Of a stretch of DNA of 64,000 nt, positions 37,672 to 48,124 are shown one piece after another. This DNA comes from Cokeromyces recurvatus. Taxonomy: Eukaryota; Mucoromycota; Mucoromycetes; Mucorales; Mucoraceae. The stretch lies in NCBI RefSeq assembly GCF_025118155.1, contig NW_026251393.1, positions 868,001-932,000 of the forward strand, in the 5' to 3' direction. Numbering within the stretch: the first letter of the stretch is position 1; every line of letters starts with the position of its first letter. The position numbers were made by a program, and so were the translations under genes. The notes under the pieces were generated by a model. The model was not told the DNA's origin. It worked only from the letters and a program-made list of their open reading frames with translations, and searched no databases.

Positions 37672-38599
37672 TTATGTTATAAGTATTTGCTTACAACGCC
37701 ATAAATCAATAGCCAGTCGTACTGTTTCTAAACATTTAGGTACACCTAACATAGTAGTTGAAGGTGGCAGTTTAGCTCTAATAGTTTCAATCTGCTCTTT
37801 GGACCAGAATTGCTGCATATAGTAATATGGTACTTGTTGTTGGCCTTCTAACTTTATATGAACATCATTTATATTTGAATCTAGTATTAAAACACATTGG
37901 TAATTTGTGAGTGATGTTCTCTGTTGCTGTAAAGCATTCATTGAAAACGTATCATAAATATGAATAGGATGTTTTGTAAATTCCAAAAAAGTCTGCTTCT
38001 TTAACATATTTTCTGTATGCTCTATCATATCTTTTCTAAAAGCAATTGAATTACTTCTAAAAAGACTCTTGTAAGCTGTAGGACATAAATTAAGTGAATT
38101 GAAAATTATTCAGCTATATGTGTACATTTATTACCTCCTTTTTCTAGCTCATTCAAAATTTTTCTATCAAGCTTTACATAATATCCAAATCCTTGCTTTG
38201 ATGCTCCTATTGTTGGGAAGGCCCAATAAAGCTTTGTTTGCGGATGCCAGGCAGTACTGAATCGAAGTAGTAATTCTAATTTGCTAAGGTTAACAATATA
38301 ATTAAAATAATTTATATTTTGCTCATCCTTACCTGAAGGAAGCATACGACCAGAAAAAGAACAATATCTTAATGGCGATGATAATATAGCCGCTAAATAT
38401 AAAGCATGTTAATATATTTTATATAAATGCTAATATAATACTAATGAATACCGTGAGGGCTTGTTACTAATTTCGCTTCTATTGAATTAGGCGATTGTTT
38501 TATAGTTTGACATAATTTGGATTTACTCGGCTTTTCATCTCTATAATTAACTTTTGTTTTCAAATCTTTAATTATAGCTGCAATGGTTCTTTTTGACAT
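37672..38599 (-). CDS. Conserved-looking protein of unknown function
   Basis: Exons 38599-38452, 38392-38333, 38275-38135 and 38075-37672 give 250 aa. The N-terminus is basic with alternating hydrophobic residues (MSKRTIAAIIKDLKTKV), compatible with mitochondrial targeting. A distinctive motif follows: AAILSSPLRYCSFSGRMLPS, then LLLRFSTAWHPQT, and GYYVKLDRKILNELEKGAYK. The motif SPLRxC...R.LP...L resembles a group of fungal proteins I remember without function. The C-terminal half is mixed alpha/beta-looking, ending GVPKCLETVRLAIDLWRCKQ. No catalytic motif or membrane helix. Divergent from MED31 across 156 bp that contains a T38 tract, and convergent with the DENN-like gene. Confidence 0.75.
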
Positions 38600-38700
38600 T
38601 TTTAAGTGAAGAGTAAGGGGAGGAGGGCTTAATTATGGCAATATTATATTTTTTAAAACTCCTTATTTTTTTATTTTTATTTTTATTCATATTTGTATTG

Positions 38701-38703
<3 letters not shown>

Positions 38704-38741
<38 letters not shown>
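38704..38741. repeat. T38 tract in divergent promoter
   Basis: Uninterrupted T run in the 156-bp region between the divergent start codons of the unknown protein (38599) and MED31 (38756), ending 14 bp before the MED31 ATG. Such tracts exclude nucleosomes and often mark yeast promoters. Confidence 0.8.
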
Positions 38742-38755
38742 CTAACATTTAAACC

Positions 38756-39267
38756 ATGCTGGATACAGAAGAGGAGAAAAGAAGATTTCAGATTGAACTT
38801 GAATTCATCCAATGTTTATCTAATCCTTGGTATTTAAATAGTAAATCAAACATTTCATTAAACATTTATGAAATTAAATGAACTGAATTTACAATTTATT
38901 CGTATAAATGTACATTCATAGATCTTGCACAACAGCAGTATTTTAAAGATCCAGCATTCCTTAATTATTTAAAATATTTGCAGTACTGGAAAAAACCAGA
39001 ATATGTAAAGTTTGTCGTGTAAAGTATACAAGGATGTAATAATGGAATAAGCCTGTTAATAGTAGATATATATATACATATAGCTATCCACATGCTTTAT
39101 ATTTTTTAGATTTGTTACAAAATGCTCAGTTTAGAGATTATATAAGCACCTCAGAAAATACCCAAGAAATGCATCGCATGCAATATTATCACTGGCAGTA
39201 CTTACGTAACCCACCAAAAGTAAATACAACAACTGTTGATGAAGTCAAAGAAGAAATAAACAAATAA
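38756..39267 (+). CDS. MED31: Mediator complex subunit 31
   Basis: Small conserved subunit of the Mediator middle module (Soh1), linking activators to RNA polymerase II. Exons 38756-38840, 38922-39018 and 39084-39267 give 121 aa, a normal length. The family signature is complete: RFQIELEFIQCLSNPWYLN, LAQQQYFKDPAFLNYLKYLQ, YWKKPEYVKFV, YPHALYFLDLLQNAQFRDYI and YYHWQYLRNPP. The ATG is the first one after the upstream T tract. Intact. Confidence 0.95.
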
Positions 39268-39413
39268 AATACATTCATGTATTTTATTAAAAAGAGAAAA
39301 ACATAAAAAACATAGAAGAAAAAAAAATAAAAAAAAAATAAAAAAAAGAAAAGAAAATAAAGTAAAAGAAAAAAAAAAAAAGAAAAAAGCAAAATAAGGC
39401 TGTGGACTCCTTG

Positions 39414-39848
39414 TTAATTAGTGGTAGTTAGAGGAGTTGAAGGTAAACATGAAGAAGTAGAAGTAGATGAAGATAAACCTTTTGCTGTAATTCTAGTATT
39501 ACTACGCTTTAAAGCCATAGCAGTCTTCCTTGCTTGTTTTTTTTCTTCCCTTAAGGCTAAACGTGCTTTAGCTCTTCTTTCTTGTCGTGACAACGGCTTA
39601 CTATTAGTATTTATTTTATTACTATCATGATTTATGGTACTGTCAATCGTAGTAATAGGTAGCACTTTACTAGTAATAATAGGCTGTTCTTCCAACTTTT
39701 CTGTAGAGGACGAAATTATTTCTACCCAATCTCCTTCAACAGTTGTAGTTGTTTCCTCATATCTCTGCTGTTGTTCATAACTATTAATAAATGCTTGTTG
39801 TTGGACGTTATTACCATTATACCAAGAAGACAACCAAGCAGAAAACAT
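39414..39848 (-). CDS. Small unknown protein with WVEI motif and basic helix
   Basis: Single-exon ORF of 144 aa with no recognised domain. The N-terminus is MFSAWLSSWYNG, followed by a Gln-rich stretch and an acidic-flanked VEGDWVEI, which fits the W-x-x-I/L core of an Atg8/LC3-interacting motif. A Ser/Thr-rich linker leads to a strongly basic predicted helix (SRQERRAKARLALREEKKQA) like a nuclear or nucleolar signal, then a Ser/Thr tail. The combination loosely resembles TP53INP-type autophagy cofactors, but this is speculation. ORF length and composition support a real gene; there is no intron to support it further. Confidence 0.5.
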   Translation of the reverse strand: MFSAWLSSWYNGNNVQQQAFINSYEQQQRYEETTTTVEGDWVEIISSSTEKLEEQPIITSKVLPITTIDSTINHDSNKINTNSKPLSRQERRAKARLALREEKKQARKTAMALKRSNTRITAKGLSSSTSTSSCLPSTPLTTTN

Positions 39849-40031
39849 TTATTATTTGTTTAAAAAAAAAAGAGATATTTATTTAACTTCACAACCACAG
39901 CTTTAAGAAAATAAAAATAAAAAAGATAATATGTATACTTTTATATAAATGTACATTATTGTAACTTTATTAATAACGTGATGAGATCATGCTTCGCTAC
40001 TTTATATAAACACGGCATTATCAAGTAAAAA

Positions 40032-41900
40032 TTATGATAATTTCAAATGACTCATAAAAAATGTATTGAGTCTCTTTAATGTAACTCTTGAGGGTGAAGC
40101 CTATAGTTATATGTTTGAATATAATAAACACGATAAATATAATATTATAAATATACCTTTTCCCAATGTGATATAATCTTGACTAGTTGGTGTTGGACCA
40201 ATTTTTTATCCACTACTATATATAAGGTTATTTCATTATGTAATTTATATATATTCGTAAATACTACCTCGTGCACTTTTGTCTTTTAATAATTGCCCAT
40301 CAAGATCAAAATAGTAAATTAAGATGGCTAATAAAATACCTACTGAGTGATCTTTACCTAATTGTATATGTGCGTTAATATTGCATACAGTATATATATA
40401 AATATACAAACACACATATACATATATATACATATTTACCTGTAGAACACTGAACAAGTATTTTTTTATTTTTTAAAATTGGATCACGTACAAAATCAAT
40501 TGCTTTTTGTATACTTGATCCAAATATAATTTGCCCTTTTTTACCTTCTGGTATAGGTAAATATAAATAGTGGTCATTTTCTATCGGTACCTCTTCTTCG
40601 CTATTACTGCAATTAATGACATAATCAAATACTTCCCAGCAATGAGGTGGTTTATTACATTTAGCAGAGTTACCAATAGCTAATGTAGTTGGTTTAATAA
40701 ATGCATAATTCTTTTCATTCGTCTCTTCTTCTAGTTTTTTCGATTTGTATAACAAGACTATATTTTTTACATTTCCTTCACATTCTCCTGAACTTGTCAA
40801 TATTTCATCTCGATGCTTCCACAACATATTTGGTGTTAATCCCTATATATATACATACATTTGTAAATATTATAGAATTATCTATTAGTAGATATTTTTT
40901 ACCATAGCCCAAGCTTCTTGGTCATCTCCTGAACCTTGTACATACAAGTACCCAGCCCTTAATTGATATCCAGCTTCTACTGCTTCAGAAGCACTTAGGC
41001 AAATCACAGGACAAAAATCTATGTCATCAGCATCAAAATCAGGAGGGGAGCTGATCAATGTGTCATAAGATTTAGGTGTATACCAAATGGGTCTTAGGGG
41101 TTTTTTTAACTCTTTGGAAACAGTTTCCATGTCAACACCCGAATCTAATAATTTTTCAACAAATCCATCAATTTTAGCTTCAATCTGTGCATGCTCTGAA
41201 CGAGAGACAGTGGAAGGTAAAGAATGAAATTCTACATCCCAACACTCATTATTATTACTATAACCTCGATACCTAGCAACAGCACGATTCACTGTGCAAC
41301 ACCAAATAGGTATTGTTTTCGATAAGGCATCTGGAATACGTTTTCCTTTTCGAGTTGAATCAACAATAATGCCGCCGTTATGTTTCATAAGAATGGGAAT
41401 AAGGTGAAGATTATTGCGTCGAATGTTGAAATCCCAAATATGCATGTGTCCATCGGTTGATTTAAAATAAGCTGAATATGCTTTTTTCTAAAAAATAAAA
41501 AATAAGTAAAAATAAATCATATATATACACACATAAATATATACATGCACAGTTATTTTTATTACCTTTGTACAATCAATATACCAAGAACCACAGCGTT
41601 CATTTGCTTTATTATCATTTCATTTATTAACACAATATTTATTTTTAATATGAAATTCTTTTATCTTTACCAATAAGTGCTAGATTAGGTAACAGATCTG
41701 TAATTTCCATAACAAACGATGCATCATCAACAATCGATCGAAGACGATTATATCTAAGCTCAGAACAAAATATGATCTTAGTCTTTGTATACTTTAAATA
41801 ACGGACTAAAATGAAAACTTTACATGTTTTTATCGTCATTTCTAATTAATTTTGACTCGAAATTAAACTCATTTCTCTCAGAAAATAGATCCTCATCCAT
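40032..41900 (-). CDS. RIT1: tRNA A64 2'-O-ribosylphosphate transferase
   Basis: Modifies position 64 of initiator tRNA-Met so that elongation factor rejects it; found in fungi and plants. Exons 41900-41824, 41753-41671, 41606-41566, 41487-40903, 40842-40440, 40357-40268, 40215-40157 and 40100-40032 give 468 aa. Recognisable blocks: YNRLRSIVDDASFVMEI, NERCGSWYIDCTKKKAYSAY, FKSTDGHMHIWDFNIRRNNL, GGIIVDSTRKGKRIPDALSK, TIPIWCCTVNRA, and the phosphatase-like C-terminal loop KKILVQCSTGKDHSVGILLA (Cys-x5-Asp/His arrangement). The last exon (ASPSRVTLKRLNTFF) matches the Rit1 C-terminus. The 41-bp third exon is supported by phase and family sequence. Intact. Confidence 0.93.
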
Positions 41901-42231
41901 GTTACAATCTAAATTACATTTTTTTTAAAAGAAAAAAGTAAAAAAATAAGTACTTATTCAACTTTTTCCTTTTCAAAATGATATGCCTAATACAGTACTT
42001 CAATAATGTGTTGCTAAATAGCTATTACTGCCGCTCTTATAATTACAAGTTATACATTTGTAAAAAATGAGCGGTCACAAAGTACAGTCTGATCGACAAA
42101 AAAAAAAAAAAAATAGTTCTACTGTAATCCAGAAGACTAATTTATGATATTATCAGGATCTGCTTTAACTTTTGCTTTTTTGTACAAAAGGAAAAAGCAT
42201 TGACTCAGTTATAATCAAATAACATTAGTAT
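41901..42231. other. Intergenic spacer before repeat block
   Basis: AT-rich 331 bp upstream of RIT1 up to the edge of repeat copy B; nothing recognised apart from an A15 run near 42100. Confidence 0.5.
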
Positions 42232-42514
42232 TCTTAAATCAACACAATGTGTATCTGAATACTAACATTGTTTCATGATTCATGTTCTTGAACAGCTATT
42301 TTTATTTCTTTGATTTCAGGATTTATTAATATAAATACAAGCAGTTGTTTAAACACAAAATAATCTTTAACCTTTAATTCTTCTATCTCATTTTTATTTT
42401 ATTTTTCTTTCATTGAATAAAAACAGTCTCAAACTATACTTCCTTTTGTTCTTCTTCTCTTTTTATTTTTCTTTTCTCTTTATTTTTTTCTCTATTATAT
42501 TACGTTCCATCACA
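42232..42514 (-). repeat. Interspersed repeat R1, copy B
   Basis: Reverse-strand copy of the 16336 repeat: the minus strand begins TGTGATGGAACGTAATATAA at 42514 and contains GGAAGTATAGTTTGAGA, TTAAAGATTATTTTGTG and GTATTCAGATACACA. It is flanked immediately at 42515 by repeat R2 in + orientation. Confidence 0.7.
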
Positions 42515-42741
42515 CCTTTATCAAGGTTATAAAAATAAATATTTAGAAATGATACGATATCTTATTTAGTTGACACATTTAGATGATTGGATGTCATTAA
42601 GTTTTATATTATTTATAAGATGTTATATACAGTAAGGTATGATGTCTTTTATTATATGTTCAGACTTATAGTTTGTCCTGTAATATGTAATTCATCTTTT
42701 CTAATATTGCTTATGCTTATATCCAGAGCCTGCTCTATAAT
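42515..42741 (+). repeat. Interspersed repeat R2, copy 1
   Basis: Contains GGTTATAAAAATAAATAT, ATACGATATCTTATTTAGTT and GATTGGATGTC, matching 47472-47690 almost throughout up to CAGAGCCTGCTCTATAA, after which the two diverge. The TATAAAAATA text may be a promoter of the parent element. Confidence 0.7.
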
Positions 42742-42944
42742 AAATATCATAAAAAGGTTCATATCTACTATAACTCAACCGATATAACAAAGTATATCAT
42801 TTGATGTTACAATATAGCTTATTTATAATAATAATAGTAAATGTTAATAATAAAAGTAATTTTTTTTTTCTGTTCATACATATACATTATAGACTGTTCC
42901 ATAATCCAACGATAAGGATTACAAAAAAAAAAACGAGAGCAAAT

Positions 42945-43080
42945 CAATGTAGTAGTACTAGTAGTAGTGGTAGTAGTAATAGATAATACTGGTATTGTGT
43001 AGTGATTATTAATATTAGTAAAGATGTGTTGGTAGTAGTATTGTAGTTGTAGGTATAAATGGCGGTGGTGGTATAAGTGG
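42945..43080 (+). repeat. Degenerate GTA/GTAGTG trinucleotide repeat
   Basis: Imperfect AGT/GTA repeats (GTAGTACTAGTAGTAGTGG and related text), purine-rich and G-rich on the + strand, running into GGCGGTGGTGGTATAAGTGG. No coding meaning assigned. Confidence 0.6.
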
Positions 43081-43281
43081 GGTGTTTATAGTAAATATAG
43101 CCCTATGTGTATCCTCTATTTCTGATGAAAGTAACACGGGTGTTTGGAGAGTGACTAGAATTCGCAGCATATTTAGCCCAAGCCTAGGCTGTGGAATCGA
43201 ATCACTTCAAGGGTTCCCCACCAAATCAAATGAACCCTTAATTTTTTTAATTATTCTTATTTTTGTACTACACCAGCAACT

Positions 43282-43327
<46 letters not shown>

Positions 43328-44459
43328 CAGCAGCATGAATAATGACGATGATGAAAAAGGATGATGTGTTATGGTTATATTCTACCAAGCAACGGTAGTA
43401 TATACAGAAGGAACAGTAGTGATCACAACTTTGCTATTATTACCTGATACTATTATAGTTAGATCATATATCAGAAACAAATTCTTTAAACGCTCCCCTC
43501 CTTTTTATATAAATGTATACACATATCATATGAATGTATATTATGTACTTTGGTACCATTATGGTCCTCAAGCCATAGAAAGATAATAGAGTGTCCAAAA
43601 AGCCTTATTTTAAGCATATACAGATACAAATCTATAGTTGCTATGTTTGATCATAATCAACCTCTCAGGATATAATCACAAGTAAACGTAATGTACAGAT
43701 TCATTTAATTGATTAGCAAGCTTCTCCAGCTAATAATAAATTATGTTATGGCTTACTTAGGAACAAAGACTATAAAAAAAAGCTCTACCAAGAATATTGT
43801 AATAACAATTAATATCTCTCTATAAACTAGTATAAAGAAGAATGTTCTCGATTACTTCAAAAAAAGAAGATATTGATAAATATAACAATTCTGTCACTGT
43901 AACAGTAATAAATGCAAGACATTCCTTTTCCAGAAATATTCAACATTTTTTTTTCTTTTATTTTACTGAAACGTTATCTAGATATTGTATAAACAAAATA
44001 AACAATCTTAGCTCTTCCTTAATCCAATTTTATATATTTAAAGTTCATATTTTGCCTCACAAAATATATATTTGTATATATATGATTATCATGTTATTAG
44101 AAATAGGTTGCGAAATTTATGTTATTTACTAATTTTTTCATGACTTGTTCGTTCGTTAAATATATTTTCTTTATTATCAGATTTATATAAATACAAAATA
44201 TATTATCATAAAAGCATACTATTTACTCTATATTTTATTTTAATTGAAGATTTTTAGCACAATATTCAAAATTTAACAAAAGTTGATGCTGGCCAAATCT
44301 TGATGAGTGATTATGATAGCCGCATATACATCAAGGTCAATAGCCATGCATCAACGAAACAAAATCTGATTTCGATGGTAAAGCAGTATCTTGTTCCTGA
44401 GAAAAAATATATTCTAATCCATAGAACGGATTAGAAAATTTTGCTGAACGTAGGTATAG

Positions 44460-44511
<52 letters not shown>

Positions 44512-44817
44512 GAAAAATAGGCATCATCAAACCTAATTATTCTAATAAATATTTTCGTCACAAAAAGAGATATTTATATTGTTCCTGAGCTAAAATGTAG
44601 CAACAGTAGAGATTTGAAAAAAAAAGAAAGAAAATTTTGTTTGTTATAAAAATACATTTCCTCCTTTATATTTGGTATATCATTCTTCTTATCTCCCTTT
44701 TAGCCTTTATAAGGTTTCTTTACAGCCATTGTAATAACTGGAATAGAACCGATTCATTTTAATGTACGTTAAATAAAATAAATAATAATAATTATATTGC
44801 AGCAAATCTAAAGTTTC
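43081..44817. other. Repeat-rich gene-free stretch
   Basis: Contains a GC-elevated patch at 43110-43215 that probably comes from a decayed element, a T40 run (43284-43323) and a T47 run (44463-44509). At 44275-44345 the minus strand reads AIDLDVYAAIIITHQDLASI, a coherent peptide flanked by stops, so an unidentified coding relic. Nothing intact. Confidence 0.45.
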
Positions 44818-45022
44818 TTGATCATGATATAATCTGTATCTTCTTGTGAACCTAATTTGAATATATGGCTTCCCACTTTATAGAAACCTTGACATGTATA
44901 AAAGTTAATAGCTGAAGGATTATGCTCCCAAACACCTAACCACACCGCATTGTTTGTTTGCCTAATTGACGGGCTTTTTCAAGACTTGATGTCATGAACT
45001 GACTTATAATGCCATGTTTCAT
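44818..45022 (-). pseudogene. GNAT-family N-acetyltransferase, C-terminal remnant
   Basis: Minus-strand remnant of the acetyl-CoA-binding half of a GNAT protein. It opens with HGIISQFMTSSLEKARQLG (helix alpha-3 and motif A region), then after a one-frame change within an AAACAAAC stretch reads NNAVWLGVWEHNPSAINFYT and CQGFYKVGSHIF, ending DTDYIMIKKL and a stop at 44818. The WLGVWE-NPSAINFY-GFYKVG order is diagnostic of GNAT motifs A and B. The N-terminal half was not found upstream, and the frame is broken, so it is very probably dead. The substrate of the parent gene is unknown. Confidence 0.7.
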
Positions 45023-47134
45023 GATTAAACATGCAGATCATAAATTTATTTAAGAAATTCTATCTTGAATCTCTCTTGATCCGCTCCATCTAATAATATT
45101 AAAATCACTAACACTTTATTATCTATAACATATCTTATTCGGTTGTAACCAACACTTTTTTGATTCGCATCTTATCTTAGACTTCTTTAACAATCCTTAT
45201 AAATACTCTATCAATTTAAGTTCATAAATAAAAATGATTGACTTTAGAACTATTGTTCCGTCTCATTGACTTTTTTTTTTTATCTTTTTGTTATTTTCAT
45301 TTTATAATATTTTTTATTTGATATTTTACAAGTAATATCACAGTTTTACCTATGATTTTAACAGTTAGGTATTCATATAAGAATATCTAAGATCAGGGAG
45401 GCATTAGAAAAATATTAGTTACGACAGAATAATCCTACTTAGTATTGTCAGTAGAGTGTACCAACTTCTTTAAGTTTATAAAACATGAAGAAGTATAATA
45501 CATAAATAAGTTGAAGTCGCTTTCCTTTATATTATTTGCTCAGATACTTTAAGTCTAGAATTTAATAACTCTGACTATACCTATTTATTTCGATGGTCGT
45601 TGAATTCTTATTAAAAAAAAATTGTTTGATGATATAAGATTATAGCATATGCATGCATAAAAGGGAAATATTTTTTTATTTTATTTTTTTTTGAATACCA
45701 CAACTCAGCAACTACAGCTAAAAGTTTGGGTTTATAAACAAAAAAATTGTGGTAAATAAAATAACTTGATCGGAAAGGGTAGCGCCTTTCTGTTGGCCAA
45801 GCGGCGATCATGGAGAGATGAACTTTGTTAGCTGTAGATGGGAGTGATTAAATAATAAAATCGGGGTTAGTTCTGAGCTTTAATGATAACATGCTACCTT
45901 CCAGGATCCAATGTTCAACACCAGGCCTTCAAATGGAGGTCGATAAAAAGATGTTGTTAAATCGCGGGGTAATTTCCTACCATGCAAGAGAGGAAAGCCC
46001 GCAGCATTGAGGGCATTCCTGGGAGTAACACGGCTGTAGTAGAAGCAAACAAGAACAGAATCTAATCCACCTCTACACTATAAAGGACTTCCTCTTCAAT
46101 AATTTTTTTTTCTCATATAAAATAAAAAAAAATGAAAAAAAAAAGAAGGATGGGCTCTAAAGTTAATACGTATTGTGTAGTACAATTGCTATAAAAAGTT
46201 ACACGTTATTTATTTAGAACTACTGTCATACTTGTTGCGGTTACAGAATACTTGTAAATTATAATATGTAACAGTAAGGAAATAGTATAAACTACTTGTG
46301 TGGTTATACTCAAAGACTTGAAATAGAAGAAATATTATGTAAAGAATTGACAAACGAAGAAGATATTATTAAATTTAACAAATTAAAAAACAACAACAAT
46401 ATAAAATAAATAGCAAATTCTTAATAATGAGGACACAACGAAGGACTGATAGCGCAAAAAATAGTATGAAACTGATGGCAGACTTGTTATAGCTGATACA
46501 TCACATAAGCTATCCAACATTAAAAATAATTACTCTAATAAGGAAGGATATTAAGGATATTGACTTAGTGGCCAAAGCTGATAAAAATGATAGAAGATAT
46601 ATGAATCATTTTAACATTGGTAGTTGGGTAAGAAATGTAGAGAGCTAAAAAACCTTTAGAAGTTGTGACAATGATCAAATAGGTAAATTTGTTATTACCT
46701 TAGTGAATTCTACAATAAATATTTAATACCAAAACTTGGTTATATAAGACAAAGAACCTATGGATCGAGGCTATAAATCGTTAAAATGAAAGTTATGGGC
46801 GTATTTTAAGTTACAAAAAAAAATGCAATTTTGATTTTTGATTTTTTCAGAACGAATTCTAACGTTAGAGTAAATATCATTCATTTCTGATTGATGTACA
46901 CATAAGTCTCTAAGAATTAAAATTGGGTATCTCTAATATGATGGATGCTGAAGCTTTTGATAAGTTCTTAATTGCTAGTCTCCAATCAGCACGAAACTAA
47001 AATCCGTATAATGAATGTAATTGATATGGATAATCCTATATTGGGTAAAGTTATTAAAGTCGCTTATCACACATATGAGGATAATTAACAAAAATTATAA
47101 CAGTAATGTGAGTTCAAATAATGTGCGTGGTAAA
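45023..47134. other. Relic-bearing stretch without intact gene
   Basis: GC-elevated patches at 45770-45830 and 45870-46080 stand out from AT-rich surroundings and look like old mobile-element coding sequence (minus strand near 45780 reads WPTERRYPFRSSYFIYH). At 46490-47060 the + strand gives broken coherent peptides such as IADTSHKLSNIKNNYSN, GYKSLK and KLQKKMQF in changing frames, probably a decayed transposase-like gene. No family can be assigned. Confidence 0.4.
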
Positions 47135-47428
47135 TGTGATGGTATGACTTAAAGAAGAAAAGAAAGAGAAAGAGAACAGAAGGAAGTATAGTTTGAGACT
47201 TGTTTATTCAATGCAAAAAGAATGATATAAAGACTATTTCGTGTCTACACAACTACATGTATTTATACTAATGAATCCTAAATCAAAGAAATAAAATAAC
47301 TAGAAAAGAACAAGAGTCATGGAACAATATTAGTATTCATATATACACGTCTTGTTGATTCAAGAGACTGATCTGATTAAGTTTTAAATAAAAAATTTAT
47401 TATTCAATCTGAGTATATGTTCCTGATA
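47135..47428 (+). repeat. Interspersed repeat R1, copy C
   Basis: Starts TGTGATGG, contains GGAAGTATAGTTTGAGA and TCGTGTCTACACAACTAC, and ends TATGTTCCTGATA like copy A. The upstream flank differs from that of copy A, which places the left edge at the TG. Confidence 0.7.
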
Positions 47429-47471
47429 TTTTTTATATTTTATTTTATTAGATCAAAGACGACCTGAATCC

Positions 47472-47690
47472 TTTGTCGAGGTTATAAAAATAAATATGTA
47501 GAAATGATACGATATCTTATTTAGTTGATACATCTAGACGATTGGATGTCGATAAGTTTTATATTATTTACAAGATGTTATATACAGAGTTTTATTTCAT
47601 ATTCAGGCTTATAGTTTATCCTTTATTATGTAATTCATCTATTATAATATTACTTATGCTTATATACAGAGTTTGTTCTATAACAACTAT
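47472..47690 (+). repeat. Interspersed repeat R2, copy 2
   Basis: Matches 42515-42741 (GGTTATAAAAATAAATAT, ATACGATATCTTATTTAGTT, GATTGGATGTC) and runs directly into the transposase remnant at 47691. It is therefore part of, or was captured by, a Tc1/mariner-type element. Confidence 0.7.
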
Positions 47691-47912
47691 AAGTACGTGT
47701 ATCTTCCTCCATATTCGCCAGAGCTTAATCCCATCAAGCAATTTTGGGCGTTAATTAAACGTAAAGTTAGACGTGAAAAGCTTAAAGATACCGAAACCCT
47801 GCAAGAAAGAATTGTCGGTGCTGCGAATGAAGTTCCTATTCAACATTTTGAAAATATAATTCAACACTCAAAGAACCAGTTTGATAACTGTTTGAATCAT
47901 ATTCCAATTTAA
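47691..47912 (+). pseudogene. Tc1/mariner (IS630-type) transposase C-terminal remnant
   Basis: Encodes only the end of a DDE transposase: YKYVYLPPYSPELNPIKQFW then ALIKRKVRREKLKD and a C-terminal helix region ending NQFDNCLNHIPI with a stop at 47912. PPYSPELNPIxQFW holds the third catalytic acidic residue. Everything upstream of it (helix-turn-helix, first two Asp) has been lost; the preceding DNA is repeat R2. Dead by truncation. Confidence 0.85.
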
Positions 47913-47988
47913 TACCTAATATTTTTATTTAAAATAAAGTATGAAATGACCCTCTCACAATCCATGAATTGAACTTCAAACAACCAGT

Positions 47989-47989
<1 letters not shown>

Positions 47990-48042
<53 letters not shown>

Positions 48043-48124
48043 AATTTCTTGTGTTTCCTCTTCTCCCCCCCCATTTTTTTTAAATCTGCGTGAGGAAACA
48101 CAAGAAATTAGCAAAAAAAAAAAA
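47990..48124. repeat. Long hairpin: T50 + 21-bp perfect inverted repeat + A12
   Basis: Left arm 48040-48060 (GCTAATTTCTTGTGTTTCCTC) is perfectly complementary to the right arm 48092-48112. With the flanking T and A runs the stem reaches 33 bp (48028-48060 with 48092-48124) around a 31-base loop containing C8. The T run extends to 47990. Confidence 0.9.

Noticed and set aside
42587..42787. Open frame similar to the one at 47542-47754
   Set aside because: The similarity is explained by the shared noncoding repeat R2; codon-level conservation is not better than nucleotide conservation and one copy runs out of frame into the transposase remnant.
43082..43342. Open frame ending in poly-Phe
   Set aside because: Frame is carried by a T40 tract and a GC patch of unclear origin; no domain.
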